The notes under the pieces: generated by a model
What the model saw: the letters and a program-made list of their open reading frames with translations, nothing else
Databases searched by the model: none
Told to the model about the DNA's origin: nothing
From: Ruminiclostridium josui JCM 17888
Lineage (GTDB): Bacteria; Bacillota; Clostridia; Acetivibrionales; DSM-1351
Assembly (NCBI RefSeq): GCF_000526495.1
Contig: NZ_JAGE01000001.1
Coordinates: 1,238,001 to 1,302,000, forward strand
Length of the DNA: 64,000 bases
Direction: 5' to 3'
Made by a program: the position numbers and the translations under genes
Shown here: positions 27,321 to 34,988 of the stretch, in pieces
Numbering within the stretch: the stretch's first letter is position 1
Layout of the letters: each line of letters opens with the position of its first letter

Positions 27321-27366
27321 ACCCTCGATATGTTTCCATGTACCAATATCGAGGGTTTAAGTCGAG
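27321..27366. repeat. Right-end repeat of the larger element (junction B)
   Basis: ACCCTCGATAT and ATATCGAGGGT form a perfect 11-bp inverted repeat around GTTTCCATGTACCA, followed by AAGTCGAGTTGACAG. Nearly the same block occurs at 30837-30882. Just outside it (27238-27292) are CTGTCTCCTCAACCC and CTGTCCACTCACCCC motifs, inverted relatives of GTCGAGTTGACAG. Read as the right end of the element that starts at 6147. Confidence 0.62.
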
Positions 27367-27457
27367 TTGACAGATTTACTTTTATTTTATGAAACCCAGT
27401 ATTTTCAATGGTTACCGAGCTTTATTTCTTAGACATCAAGCAAATGGTCTCAACGTG
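27367..27457 (-). pseudogene. Duplicated 3' end of rlmD (junction B)
   Basis: About 90 bp repeat the rlmD 3' region at 30883-30973 with around nine differences by eye, including the coding end HVETICLMSKK and its stop (27422-27457) plus about 55 bp of downstream flank. The copy breaks off at the HVE codons, where element left-end sequence begins. This is the classical signature of site-specific integration into a gene's 3' end. Confidence 0.75.
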
Positions 27458-27573
27458 GGTCGAGTTGATGCAATTGATGTCTGGGGGTTATTTTTTATAG
27501 TATCTGTACGTGGGAACATGTCAATCGGTTTTCGGTTATTTTTGAAAAACCGTCGTTCGAGGGAACATGTCTA
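27458..27573. repeat. Left-end repeat of the Thoeris element (junction B)
   Basis: Begins GGTCGAGTTGATGCAATTG right after the rlmD remnant and continues through GTACGTGGGAACATGTCAA and GAAAAACCGTCGTTCGAGGG, matching junction A at 6147-6275. Together with the preceding CTCAACGTG, the first bases form an imperfect palindrome, as in a recombinase core site. No gene is present before the stop of the first TIR gene at 27643. Confidence 0.62.
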
Positions 27574-27642
27574 CGGCACTATTCTTCTTTAATACGTTCT
27601 TGGAAACAAGTCAATGGTAATATTGAGTTCTCATTGTCTGCA

Positions 27643-28158
27643 CTATAACCCCATTGCATTCTTAACAGATTGATAATCCCAATAATGCTTGCCATCTTTC
27701 ATTTTTTGCATTGGAGCGTGCGTACCATACTCTTTAATGACATCGGGGCACTTGCTTTTATTAACAGTTGCCGCATTATATAGTATTACAATTTTGATAT
27801 TTTCTCTATCTCGAACCGCCTTTTTGCACTCATATTCGATGAAACTGTCATTACTTACTGTATGCCCCGTTTTGCACTTACCGTTGTCGAAGTTCGAACA
27901 ATATGTGCATTCACCTGATCTGCGGCTTTTGGTGTTACTCCCAACAATCAAGACAAATGTTTTAGAGGCATCCATTCTCATAGCAAGGGATGCCTTGATG
28001 CTACAGTTCAAGCTATCATCCCGTGCCTGAGTGAGATCATGAGCATCAGTAAATGATAAACTCCATTTCTCACCATCATTCCATTCACGCAGTTTATCAA
28101 CAGCGTTTTTGTCGCCGTCCCAGTCTGCCGCAATATACGTCTTTGTTCTGTAAGCCAT
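27643..28158 (-). CDS. thsB: Thoeris TIR-domain protein ThsB (first copy)
   Basis: A 171-residue TIR-like (MTH538/DUF1863) protein. It opens with YRTKTYIAADWDGD, the strand A and BB region of ThsB proteins, and has a SFIEYECKKAV helix whose Glu is the likely NAD-cleaving residue. A cysteine-rich insert (CTYCSNFDNGKC) precedes it and could bind zinc. In Thoeris, ThsB senses phage and makes an NAD-derived signal. It starts 2 bp after thsA with its Shine-Dalgarno inside the thsA 3' end. Two TIR genes around one effector suggest recognition of different phages. Confidence 0.78.
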   Translation of the reverse strand: MAYRTKTYIAADWDGDKNAVDKLREWNDGEKWSLSFTDAHDLTQARDDSLNCSIKASLAMRMDASKTFVLIVGSNTKSRRSGECTYCSNFDNGKCKTGHTVSNDSFIEYECKKAVRDRENIKIVILYNAATVNKSKCPDVIKEYGTHAPMQKMKDGKHYWDYQSVKNAMGL

Positions 28159-28160
28159 GA

Positions 28161-29000
28161 TTATTTTTCTCCTTTCAGTTCATAAAGATTTATAGTTTCT
28201 AACGCCTTTTTCGTAAGAATTATGGATATCTGAACATTTTCATCAAAAGTGACGTTACTCGTCCGAAGAGTACAGAGAATACATCTAAGCAGTTGCTCAT
28301 TTGGCTTATCCGTCATATCGTCGAGTCGAGTAAGTCCACCGCCGATAAGCGGAATGTTTATCGGTTTGCCTTGATATGTACGATTAATTTCTTTCCACAT
28401 CTTTCGCAGAGTATTTTCATATTCGGCACGGTTTGTGTGTGCCTCGTTTTGCTCATTAAAATGTGTTAAAGCCAACATCATAACATCTTGAAAAACCTTG
28501 ATTGTACCCAGCTCATATCTTGTCTTTGCACCATCGGTTGACTCATATCTCTGCAAAGGACTTCTGTTATCTGTAGCAATAGCTAGTTTAAGCGCTTCCT
28601 TTTCATCATCGGAAAGAGAGTCTATATATTTCCCGTTAAGAGAATTATGCGCAACAATTATATCGTCAACCTGAGTGTCGAAGTACTCATTGAATGGGAT
28701 AAGCTTCCAGCCATTAGCAGAGAATATATCTCCCTGTTTCACAATAACTTTCATACCACGAATATTCAACGTAACCTGATTTTTTGTAAGTTTACGCTTT
28801 ATATATATCGTTCCGATAACAAGTACAACATACACAAGTGTAACTACTCCAATCTGGGCAGGCAGTTTGCCTATACAGTTGAGCGAGAACGACGTGAAAC
28901 CTACTACAATTCCTATTCCACCAAGTATCGTAAATGCGAGTTTGAGGCTGTCTGTCAGGATTTTTGGAAGCAGTGATATTATCTGCTTTATTCCTTTCAT
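28161..29000 (-). CDS. thsA: Type II Thoeris effector ThsA (two TM segments and macro-like domain)
   Basis: A 279-residue protein with two N-terminal membrane helices (about residues 19-42 and 50-67) and a C-terminal macro-like domain (about 80-270): VKQGDIFSANGWKLIPFNEY, DDIIVAHNSLNGKY and the phosphate-loop-like IPLIGGGLTRL. This is the arrangement of type II Thoeris effectors, where the macro domain binds the TIR product (histidine-ADPR) and the membrane part then kills the cell. Its ATG overlaps the stop of a 45-codon ORF by 4 bp. It is flanked by TIR genes on both sides. Confidence 0.8.
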   Translation of the reverse strand: MKGIKQIISLLPKILTDSLKLAFTILGGIGIVVGFTSFSLNCIGKLPAQIGVVTLVYVVLVIGTIYIKRKLTKNQVTLNIRGMKVIVKQGDIFSANGWKLIPFNEYFDTQVDDIIVAHNSLNGKYIDSLSDDEKEALKLAIATDNRSPLQRYESTDGAKTRYELGTIKVFQDVMMLALTHFNEQNEAHTNRAEYENTLRKMWKEINRTYQGKPINIPLIGGGLTRLDDMTDKPNEQLLRCILCTLRTSNVTFDENVQISIILTKKALETINLYELKGEK

Positions 29001-29134
29001 AACATTAACACCCCTTTATTCAACAACCTCATCTTTTTCATCTCCCTATACATAATATCAACTTTGAAGTCAAGTTCTGACGTATTGAGAAACAGTTTTG
29101 CCACGAAAATATGGTTTTTATCACTATATGTCAT
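28997..29134 (-). CDS. Overlooked 45-residue ORF coupled to thsA
   Basis: ATG at 29134 preceded by GAGGAG at 5 bp spacing opens a 45-codon ORF that ends in a TGA overlapping the thsA ATG (ATGA). It begins 9 bp after the upstream TIR gene stop, so the whole space between the two genes is coding. The product (start MTYSDKNHIF, centre VDIMYREMKKMR) is charged and probably helical, without a membrane segment. I do not recognise it. The signals for translation are as good as those of its neighbours; it may be a regulator of ThsA or only a coupling ORF. Confidence 0.6.
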   Translation of the reverse strand: MTYSDKNHIFVAKLFLNTSELDFKVDIMYREMKKMRLLNKGVLML

Positions 29135-29143
29135 TTTTACTCC

Positions 29144-29698
29144 TCACTTTATCAACCCCCATTGTATATAAGCATCTCTGCAGTAATAATTTTTACCGTT
29201 GCTTAAGTGTTTTCCATTGACATGAAACTGTGTGATTGCGTCCAAAATACAATCCTTTATGAAAGCAATATGTATTGCTTCTGTCCCAGATTTATTTATT
29301 CGGTCGGCGAGAGCCTTCGGCCATAGATTACTTAAAGCGTCAACATTGAGAATTGCTGAGTACCCAGGATACGCTATTATCAGTGGAATTTTGTAATTGT
29401 CAATTGCTTGCTCGATTTCGTAAGAAAGCACACTTCCAGTATAACGTGTATCCTCTGTGAGAATAACAAGCATATTTTTTGACGCCCTTAACCTTTCCTG
29501 AATTCGAGCATATAGTGTAGCTTTTAAACTTGAATCACGGACGGCATATGTTTTTTCGTGGCTATTCGTAATGTTAAACTCGATGTTACTGTTTGCACAC
29601 CATGCCAGAATAGTAGCATAGTATCTGAAGTCAGACTTGGTAGGGTCGGTTTCACCTAATCCATCAAAAGCGATATATGTTCCAGTTCTGTTTGCCAT
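29144..29698 (-). CDS. thsB: Thoeris TIR-domain protein ThsB (second copy)
   Basis: A 184-residue TIR-like protein. It starts NRTGTYIAFDGLG, parallel to the opening of the other copy, and has SVLSYEIEQAIDN with the candidate catalytic Glu. NMLVILTEDTRYTGS is the strand and loop before it. The two TIR proteins clearly share a fold but differ along most of their length, so they did not arise by recent duplication. GGAGGG lies upstream of the ATG. It is the first TIR gene of the Thoeris operon and is followed at 9 bp by the 45-codon ORF. Confidence 0.78.
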   Translation of the reverse strand: MANRTGTYIAFDGLGETDPTKSDFRYYATILAWCANSNIEFNITNSHEKTYAVRDSSLKATLYARIQERLRASKNMLVILTEDTRYTGSVLSYEIEQAIDNYKIPLIIAYPGYSAILNVDALSNLWPKALADRINKSGTEAIHIAFIKDCILDAITQFHVNGKHLSNGKNYYCRDAYIQWGLIK

Positions 29699-29745
29699 TA
29701 TCGATTTCCCTCCTTATTCCACACCCAGAGCGTTATTTATATTTA

Positions 29746-30603
29746 CTAAAATTCATCACATATAAAACCGCATTTAGGACAAACATTCTCGTAACGAGAA
29801 TAACCGGAATACTTACACCTTGGGCAATTACAGTAATGTAACTGTGTATTGGCTTCATTAAGCTGCTTTTGAAGTTCTGGTAACACTTTCTTTATAAAGT
29901 CAATATACTCGTTACTCACTATTTCACCATGGATACCTCTGTTTGCGATTTTTATGATTTGATTTATTAAATCTACTGTTTTGCAATTTAATAATTCACA
30001 ACGATAGAGATGCCTCACCATTTCATGTGTAGATTTATTACTGTTATAATTTGTTTTTTCACATAAATCAGCCAACATTTTCTCAAGCATTAACCTAACT
30101 TTGAATAAATAGATTGATTCTTCAGTAACTTCAAAATCAATTTCACTTGTCACACCTTTTGATTCTTCAATATTCGATATAGTGCTAGTTTCATTATAAT
30201 TATCAGATTTGGTATTTGCTTTAGTTATAAACTCTTCAATCAATTTTTTAAGTTTATGTTCATTAGGAAGAAAATCACTTCCAAAATTTATTGTATTAGC
30301 ATTTGAATTAGAAATTCTTAATTCCATAATTTGCATACGAATGTCATTTAGATTTTCTTTAACTTCGGCTTTTACTTTATCTATTTCTCTTTTTAGCTTT
30401 AATCCAAATAACTCCATTTCGGAAAACAAAGGAAGTAATAGTAAAATTAGCCAAACGATGAAGATTAGATTTTTCGCATTTAGTTTTTCTAGTTGGTAAA
30501 TATCGTCTCTGTAATATAAAATATATATAGTACTTAGAGATAAAAGGATCAAATACCACCAATTATTTATTAAATAAGAAACTATCTTTCCCTTGAATTT
30601 CAT
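29746..30603 (-). CDS. Membrane protein with coiled coil and C-terminal zinc ribbon, upstream of Thoeris
   Basis: A 285-residue protein. Two hydrophobic helices lie at the N-terminus (about 13-29 and 44-60), followed by a charged coiled-coil region (LKREIDKVKAEVKENLNDI), a helical domain with a DUF4145-like feel (MLEKMLADLC, IANRGIHGEIV) and a zinc ribbon at the end (CPRCKYSG...CPKCGF). No named family is certain. It ends 47 bp before the first TIR gene on the same strand and lies inside the same element, so it is either an added component of this Thoeris locus or separate cargo. Confidence 0.6.
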   Translation of the reverse strand: MKFKGKIVSYLINNWWYLILLSLSTIYILYYRDDIYQLEKLNAKNLIFIVWLILLLLPLFSEMELFGLKLKREIDKVKAEVKENLNDIRMQIMELRISNSNANTINFGSDFLPNEHKLKKLIEEFITKANTKSDNYNETSTISNIEESKGVTSEIDFEVTEESIYLFKVRLMLEKMLADLCEKTNYNSNKSTHEMVRHLYRCELLNCKTVDLINQIIKIANRGIHGEIVSNEYIDFIKKVLPELQKQLNEANTQLHYCNCPRCKYSGYSRYENVCPKCGFICDEF

Positions 30604-30836
30604 ATCATAACCTCAACTAACAACATATTTTATTAATGTCCTAGTAGAGCTTGTATATAGTCCATTAATTCAAAATTATTATATAAAAAAATGGAAATGA
30701 TTTCAATCAAAATGAACCAATTTTGTCTTCCTTTTACATCCATTCTGTCTCCTCAACCCCTATAAAAAATGCCCGTTATCTAATCTGTCAACTCAACCCT
30801 ACCCATTTTTGAGCTCAAAATTCACCCCATAAATAC

Positions 30837-30882
30837 ACCCTCGATATGTTTCCACGTACCCATATCGAGGGCTTAGGTCGAG
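30837..30882. repeat. Right-end repeat of the Thoeris element (junction C)
   Basis: ACCCTCGATAT and ATATCGAGGG flank GTTTCCACGTACCC, then TTAGGTCGAGTAGACAG. It matches 27321-27366 almost base for base. CTGTCAACTCAACCC at about 30785 is the inverse of the GTCGAGT-GACAG motif. Region 30604-30836 between the membrane-protein gene and this repeat contains no gene. Confidence 0.62.
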
Positions 30883-30973
30883 TAGACAGATTTACTTTCA
30901 TTTTATGAAACCCAGTATTTTAAATACTTCACGAGCTTTATTTCTTAGACATCAAGCAAATGGTCTCAACATG
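30883..30973. repeat. Chromosomal attachment region: 3' end of intact rlmD (junction C)
   Basis: This segment is the original of the 91-bp direct repeat found at 27367-27457. It covers the last codons of rlmD and about 55 bp downstream. After CTCAACATG the intact gene continues with its own sequence, while the copy at 27457 switches to element DNA. Confidence 0.7.
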
Positions 30974-32314
30974 CCCCGTCCACGGAAACATATCCACCGG
31001 CTGTACTTCCATCACCTCAAAACCTTGTTCCGTCAGGTACTTCAAATCTCTTGCCAGAGTGGACGGGTTACAGCTTACGTAAACAATCCGCTGTGGCTGC
31101 ATTTCCACCAAAGTATTAAGCAACACCTGGTCACAGCCTTTCCTTGGTGGGTCTACAACCACCACATCCGCTTTTACTCCCTGTGCATACAAATCAGGTA
31201 TAACCTTTTCTGCCTCTCCCACCAGGAACTCCACATTTGAAACACCATTTAACTCGGCATTTCTTTTAGCATCACTGATAGCATCCGCAACAACCTCGAC
31301 CCCTACAACACGTTTTGCCTTCTGGGAAAGGAAAAGTGAAATAGTTCCTATACCGCAATACAAATCAAAAACCGTTTCATTCCCTGAAAGGCCTGCATAT
31401 TCAAGAGCTTTTTCATACAACACTTCCGTCTGGATAGGATTAACCTGAAAAAAAGACAAAGGAGATATCTCAAATCTGAAGCTTCCAATATAGTCAGATA
31501 TGTACTTCTGTCCATAAATACATACATTTTTATCTCCAAGAATAATATTGGTGTTCCTGGTATTTATATTTAAAATAATACTCATTATATCTGGAAATTC
31601 CTCAAGTAGCTTTTTAACCAGTTCATCGGATTTTATCAATTTGTCGCCGTTAATAACCAGCACCACCATAATTTCACCGGTTTTAAAGCCTTTCCTCACC
31701 ATTACATGACGAAGAAGTCCCTTGCCGGTTTTTTCATCATAAATGGTTACACCCGCTTCCTTGCAGAAATTTCTTACAACATCCCTTATTTTATTGCTCT
31801 CATCAGGCTGGATATCACACAAATTGCTGTCAATAATATTGTGAGACCTTGTCTCATAGAAACCTATTTTTATTTCACCGTTATCACAACCCACCGGATA
31901 TTGGACCTTGTTCCTGTATTTATATGGGTTTTCCATTCCAATTGTATCATTTACCTTAACATCTTGAAGACCGCCTATTCTTGTAATATTTTGAAGAACA
32001 GTATCTTTTTTGAAATTAAGTTGTGCCTGATACGTCATGTGCTGAACTGCACAACCTCCGCATTTGTCATATACAGGACAGAAAGGCTTTACTCTGTCCT
32101 TAGAAGACCTGTTTATTTTAACAAGCCGTCCTACAGCATAGCTCTTGGTTTGTTTTACTATTTTGATATCAACATTTTCTCCGGGAAGAACTCCATCAAC
32201 AAAAACCACAAATCCCTGAATTTTTCCTACACCCTGTCCTTCATGAGTTAAACCTGTAATATCAATTTTATATGTTTTATTCTGTGATAATATATTTTGA
32301 GAAGGCTGTTTCAT
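30938..32314 (-). CDS. rlmD: 23S rRNA (uracil-C5)-methyltransferase RlmD/RumA family
   Basis: A 458-residue protein. A TRAM domain (about 10-68, LTHEGQGVGKIQGFVVFVDG) is followed by the 4Fe-4S cysteine set CPVYDKCGGC (about 79-88) and a SAM-binding methyltransferase domain: FDLYCGIGTISLFL, VVVDPPRKGCD and the nucleophile region VYVSCNPSTLARDL. It methylates a uridine of 23S rRNA at C5; the exact position cannot be told because Firmicutes often carry RlmCD-type enzymes. The last codons form the integration site of the neighbouring elements, and the reading frame is intact. Confidence 0.88.
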   Translation of the reverse strand: MKQPSQNILSQNKTYKIDITGLTHEGQGVGKIQGFVVFVDGVLPGENVDIKIVKQTKSYAVGRLVKINRSSKDRVKPFCPVYDKCGGCAVQHMTYQAQLNFKKDTVLQNITRIGGLQDVKVNDTIGMENPYKYRNKVQYPVGCDNGEIKIGFYETRSHNIIDSNLCDIQPDESNKIRDVVRNFCKEAGVTIYDEKTGKGLLRHVMVRKGFKTGEIMVVLVINGDKLIKSDELVKKLLEEFPDIMSIILNINTRNTNIILGDKNVCIYGQKYISDYIGSFRFEISPLSFFQVNPIQTEVLYEKALEYAGLSGNETVFDLYCGIGTISLFLSQKAKRVVGVEVVADAISDAKRNAELNGVSNVEFLVGEAEKVIPDLYAQGVKADVVVVDPPRKGCDQVLLNTLVEMQPQRIVYVSCNPSTLARDLKYLTEQGFEVMEVQPVDMFPWTGHVETICLMSKK

Positions 32315-32405
32315 TGGTCAACCACCGTTTCCTAAATTTATAACCAATATAATACCATATTTAGAGGATTTGATAAACAAGGGTAGATTCCACAAAAAAT
32401 AAAAT

Positions 32406-32447
32406 CTTTGGCATGGCAAAAATAGATACTAATTAACCACGCCAAAG
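32406..32447 (-). terminator. Hairpin after the ferritin-like gene
   Basis: CTTTGGCATGG and CCACGCCAAAG form an 11-bp stem with mismatches near the loop; the minus strand then runs ATTTTATTTTTTG. It would end transcription from the mug and ferritin-like pair before rlmD. Confidence 0.55.
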
Positions 32448-32492
32448 TTTCAAATGATTTTGTCTATCTTACAATAATGAATAAATCCGATT

Positions 32493-32699
32493 TTACTGTT
32501 TTTTGTAATCCAACAGGATGTCACGAAGCTTACTGGCATGCATTCCTTCGTCTTGCGCAAAATCCTTGAACACCTGCTTAATCTTTTCATCTTCAATCCT
32601 TTTTGAGTACATTTCGTAGTCTCTTACCAGCTCCATGGAGTTCTCCCATGCTCTCAAAAGTCTGTCATACGTGGTAAGTTCAATTTCATTTTCGTTCAT
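32493..32699 (-). CDS. Small ferritin-like/rubrerythrin-like helical protein
   Basis: A 68-residue, fully helical, acidic protein. It has a rubrerythrin-like pattern (ENSMELVRDYEMY, then FAQDEGMHASKLRDIL), with an E-x-x-H pair reminiscent of half of a diiron site. It is far shorter than rubrerythrin (about 140), so it would need to dimerise or has no metal. The start at 32699 is chosen for GGAGGAG 6 bp upstream. The gene follows mug by 13 bp. Confidence 0.6.
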   Translation of the reverse strand: MNENEIELTTYDRLLRAWENSMELVRDYEMYSKRIEDEKIKQVFKDFAQDEGMHASKLRDILLDYKKQ

Positions 32700-32712
32700 A
32701 AAATCTCCTCCA

Positions 32713-33267
32713 TTACCCAATAGAATCCAAAAGTTTTTTCAAATCAGCAAAGCACTTACGTTGTTCCTCAAAAGGAACTGAATTCAGCCCACTTGTACTG
32801 TAGCAAACAAAATCCAAGGTATCTTCAAGTATACTTCTAGATTGTAGACCTGGCTTAACATTAACACCGGATGCAGGTACCTTCAAAATACTTGAAGCAT
32901 ACGCACGGTACACTCCTATTCCCACATAGCAGGCAATTCGAGGTTTTAAAGTATCCAAAACCCTGTATAGGTTTGCCGAACCTTCAATAACTTCATCAGT
33001 ACTAATTTCGTTGGCAGCTTTGGTCTGCCTGTCAACAATATTTGTAGAGCCATAACCTAGCTCAAGGATTTTTCTGTCATCCTCCGGTTGGAATCTGACA
33101 GGTGTCAGACCTGATTCATACAAAAATCTCCAAAATCTGTTGCTTTTATGTGAATAGTGGTGCCTGTTTTTTGCTGACAGCAAGCCCGGATTATAACCTA
33201 TAAAGACAACTTTAAGTCCAGGTGCAAGAATATCCGGCAGCGGCTTTTCGTAATAAAAATTATCCAT
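32713..33267 (-). CDS. mug: Mug/TDG-family G:U mismatch DNA glycosylase
   Basis: A 184-residue uracil-DNA glycosylase superfamily protein. The active-site motif VFIGYNPGLLSA (about residues 21-32) with its Asn, followed by HHYSHKSNRFWRFLYESGL, is typical of Mug/TDG enzymes. Family members remove uracil or thymine from G:U and G:T mismatches after deamination. GGAGG precedes the ATG. It forms a short unit with the ferritin-like gene. Confidence 0.82.
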   Translation of the reverse strand: MDNFYYEKPLPDILAPGLKVVFIGYNPGLLSAKNRHHYSHKSNRFWRFLYESGLTPVRFQPEDDRKILELGYGSTNIVDRQTKAANEISTDEVIEGSANLYRVLDTLKPRIACYVGIGVYRAYASSILKVPASGVNVKPGLQSRSILEDTLDFVCYSTSGLNSVPFEEQRKCFADLKKLLDSIG

Positions 33268-33416
33268 AGTATTCCTCCAAAAGGTAAAAACTACGGAGTG
33301 CCTTTCTTTATATTTAGCATTTTGTAGTTTTTTTATGTAAATATTGATTGAATAAAACTTTTTATCAAGGTAAATCTATAAAATTGTAATCAAACTTTAT
33401 ATGGAGGTCAATATAA

Positions 33417-33959
33417 TTGGTATTAATTTTAACTTCTTTAATAGTATCAGCGATTATTGCAATATTGGCAATTTTAATTATATTACTGTTTGTTGTACCG
33501 TTAAAGACTGATTTTGTACTTGATACGAATAATTCAATATTACAAGGGACAGCGTTATGGCTCCACCCGTTTATTATGGCTCGGTTTACATTGGAAAAGG
33601 GTAATCCGATTTTAAATATCCATGTTTTCGGGAAGCATTTATTAAAAAGGACAATAAAGAAAAAATTCGGTAAAGGTTACAGTATTGATTATCTGAGAGC
33701 TATAGCCCCTGAAGATATAAAGGTCACTACACATTATGGCTTTACTAATCCTTTTGATACAGGTATTACTTGCGGAGCTGTGAATATGGTTTCGCAATTA
33801 ATCAATATAAGTACTTTTGAAAACCAGCCGGACTTTCTTGCAGAAAATGATTATATATATTTAAATGCTTCTGCCAAAATATATATTGGTCCGGCTATTA
33901 TGAAAATACTAAAAATTATTAGACTTAACAGGAGGGACTTACAATGGATACAAACATGA
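33417..33959 (+). CDS. DUF2953 protein (YtfI-like), partner of GerW
   Basis: A 180-residue protein with one N-terminal membrane helix (about 5-28) and a DUF2953-type body (VPLKTDFVLDTNN, then the repeated beta pattern and HYGFTNPFDTGITCG). The initiation codon is TTG, with GGAGGT 8 bp upstream. It overlaps gerW by 16 bp. In Bacillus the equivalent ytfI-ytfJ pair is expressed in the forespore, and ytfJ (gerW) is needed for germination. Function of the DUF2953 partner is unknown. Confidence 0.75.
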   Translation: MVLILTSLIVSAIIAILAILIILLFVVPLKTDFVLDTNNSILQGTALWLHPFIMARFTLEKGNPILNIHVFGKHLLKRTIKKKFGKGYSIDYLRAIAPEDIKVTTHYGFTNPFDTGITCGAVNMVSQLINISTFENQPDFLAENDYIYLNASAKIYIGPAIMKILKIIRLNRRDLQWIQT

Positions 33960-34363
33960 ATCAGAATGTAACCACATTATTTTCAAATCTTGAAGACTTT
34001 ACTCAGAATGAGGGGCTAATAGGAAAACCGGTTACACATGGGGATAAAACCTTTATTCCTGTAGTCTCAGTTACTCTTGGATATGGAACAGGTAATACAG
34101 CAAGCAAAAACCAAGGTTCTAGTACCAAAGAACAAGCTGGCGGTACTACCTCGGGTATAGCCAACAACATGGCAGGAGGCGCTTTAGGGCTTGGTGCAAA
34201 ACTTTGTACAGATGCAGTAATAATTGTAGACAAGGACAACGTTTCAATGCTTCAGGTTGGCCCTACTGCTACAAGCCAAATTATGGACAAAATACCTCAG
34301 ATAATCTCAGGTATTGGCTCTAAACAAGGACAGCAAACACAAAGCAGTCAAGGGCAGCAATAA
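33944..34363 (+). CDS. gerW: Spore protein GerW/YtfJ
   Basis: A 139-residue protein. The GerW core is IGKPVTHGDKTFIPVVSVTLGYG (shown here only by its ends IGKPV and GYG, about residues 27-49), then a Gly/Ser-rich loop and the block GALGLGAKLCTDAVIIVD. The tail is Gln/Ser-rich and disordered. GerW contributes to germination, probably through spore cortex or inner membrane functions. GGAGGG precedes the ATG, inside the DUF2953 gene. The overlap of the two genes matches their known pairing. Confidence 0.85.
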   Translation: MDTNMNQNVTTLFSNLEDFTQNEGLIGKPVTHGDKTFIPVVSVTLGYGTGNTASKNQGSSTKEQAGGTTSGIANNMAGGALGLGAKLCTDAVIIVDKDNVSMLQVGPTATSQIMDKIPQIISGIGSKQGQQTQSSQGQQ

Positions 34364-34455
34364 TTTAAGACCATTATTTTACTGAATATGAACCGAATAA
34401 ACGTGTAACACTATTATAGCAAGTAATATCTTTTAACATGAAAGGACAAAATACC

Positions 34456-34815
34456 ATGGATAAAGTAGAAAACAGACAAGGTTTTGGCCTAGGACACCTC
34501 TTATTGCGTGTAGTAATCGGAGCTGTCATTCTGGCAATCACAGCATTTTTAACACCAGGTTTTTCGATTTCATCATGGTTTTCATTATTGCTTGCAGCAG
34601 TAGTACTGGCAGTATTGGACTGGGCAGTAAACAAGATAACAGGTGTAAATGCAACTCCATTCGGCCGTGGAATTTCCGGCTTCATTATTGCAGCCGCTAT
34701 CATCTATGTTGTCAAGTTTATAGTACCAGGATATAATATCTCTCTCCTTTCTGCTGTTATTGCTGCACTGGTATATGGTGTAGTCGATGCAATTATTCCT
34801 GGACGTGGTATGTAG
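34456..34815 (+). CDS. Phage holin family 4-like membrane protein
   Basis: A 119-residue protein with four hydrophobic helices separated by short loops (LLLRVVIGAVILAITAFLTP, then WFSLLLAAVVLAVLDWAV and two more). It belongs to the superfamily of small chromosomal membrane proteins annotated as phage holin family; a role in lysis is not implied. AAAGGA at proper spacing favours the ATG at 34456 over the one at 34438. It stands alone between gerW and a strong terminator. Confidence 0.65.
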   Translation: MDKVENRQGFGLGHLLLRVVIGAVILAITAFLTPGFSISSWFSLLLAAVVLAVLDWAVNKITGVNATPFGRGISGFIIAAAIIYVVKFIVPGYNISLLSAVIAALVYGVVDAIIPGRGM

Positions 34816-34845
34816 ATACCATAAAGGAATACTGTAAAAATGTTT

Positions 34846-34880
34846 AGGAGCGGCTTTTATTAAAGCCGCTCCTAATAAAA
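34846..34880 (+). terminator. Strong intrinsic terminator after the holin-like gene
   Basis: AGGAGCGGCTTT and AAAGCCGCTCCT form a 12-bp stem with a 4-base loop. A further small hairpin (TCCCTTTCACAAGGGA) follows at 34889-34904, ahead of the convergent chemoreceptor gene. Confidence 0.8.
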
Positions 34881-34988
34881 AAAAATCCCTTTCACAAGGG
34901 AAAGATAAGATTATTATTGAATCAGTATGCCGTTATATAAATTATTCCATATTATATACTGTTTATACCTTTATTTTCCATACATTTC

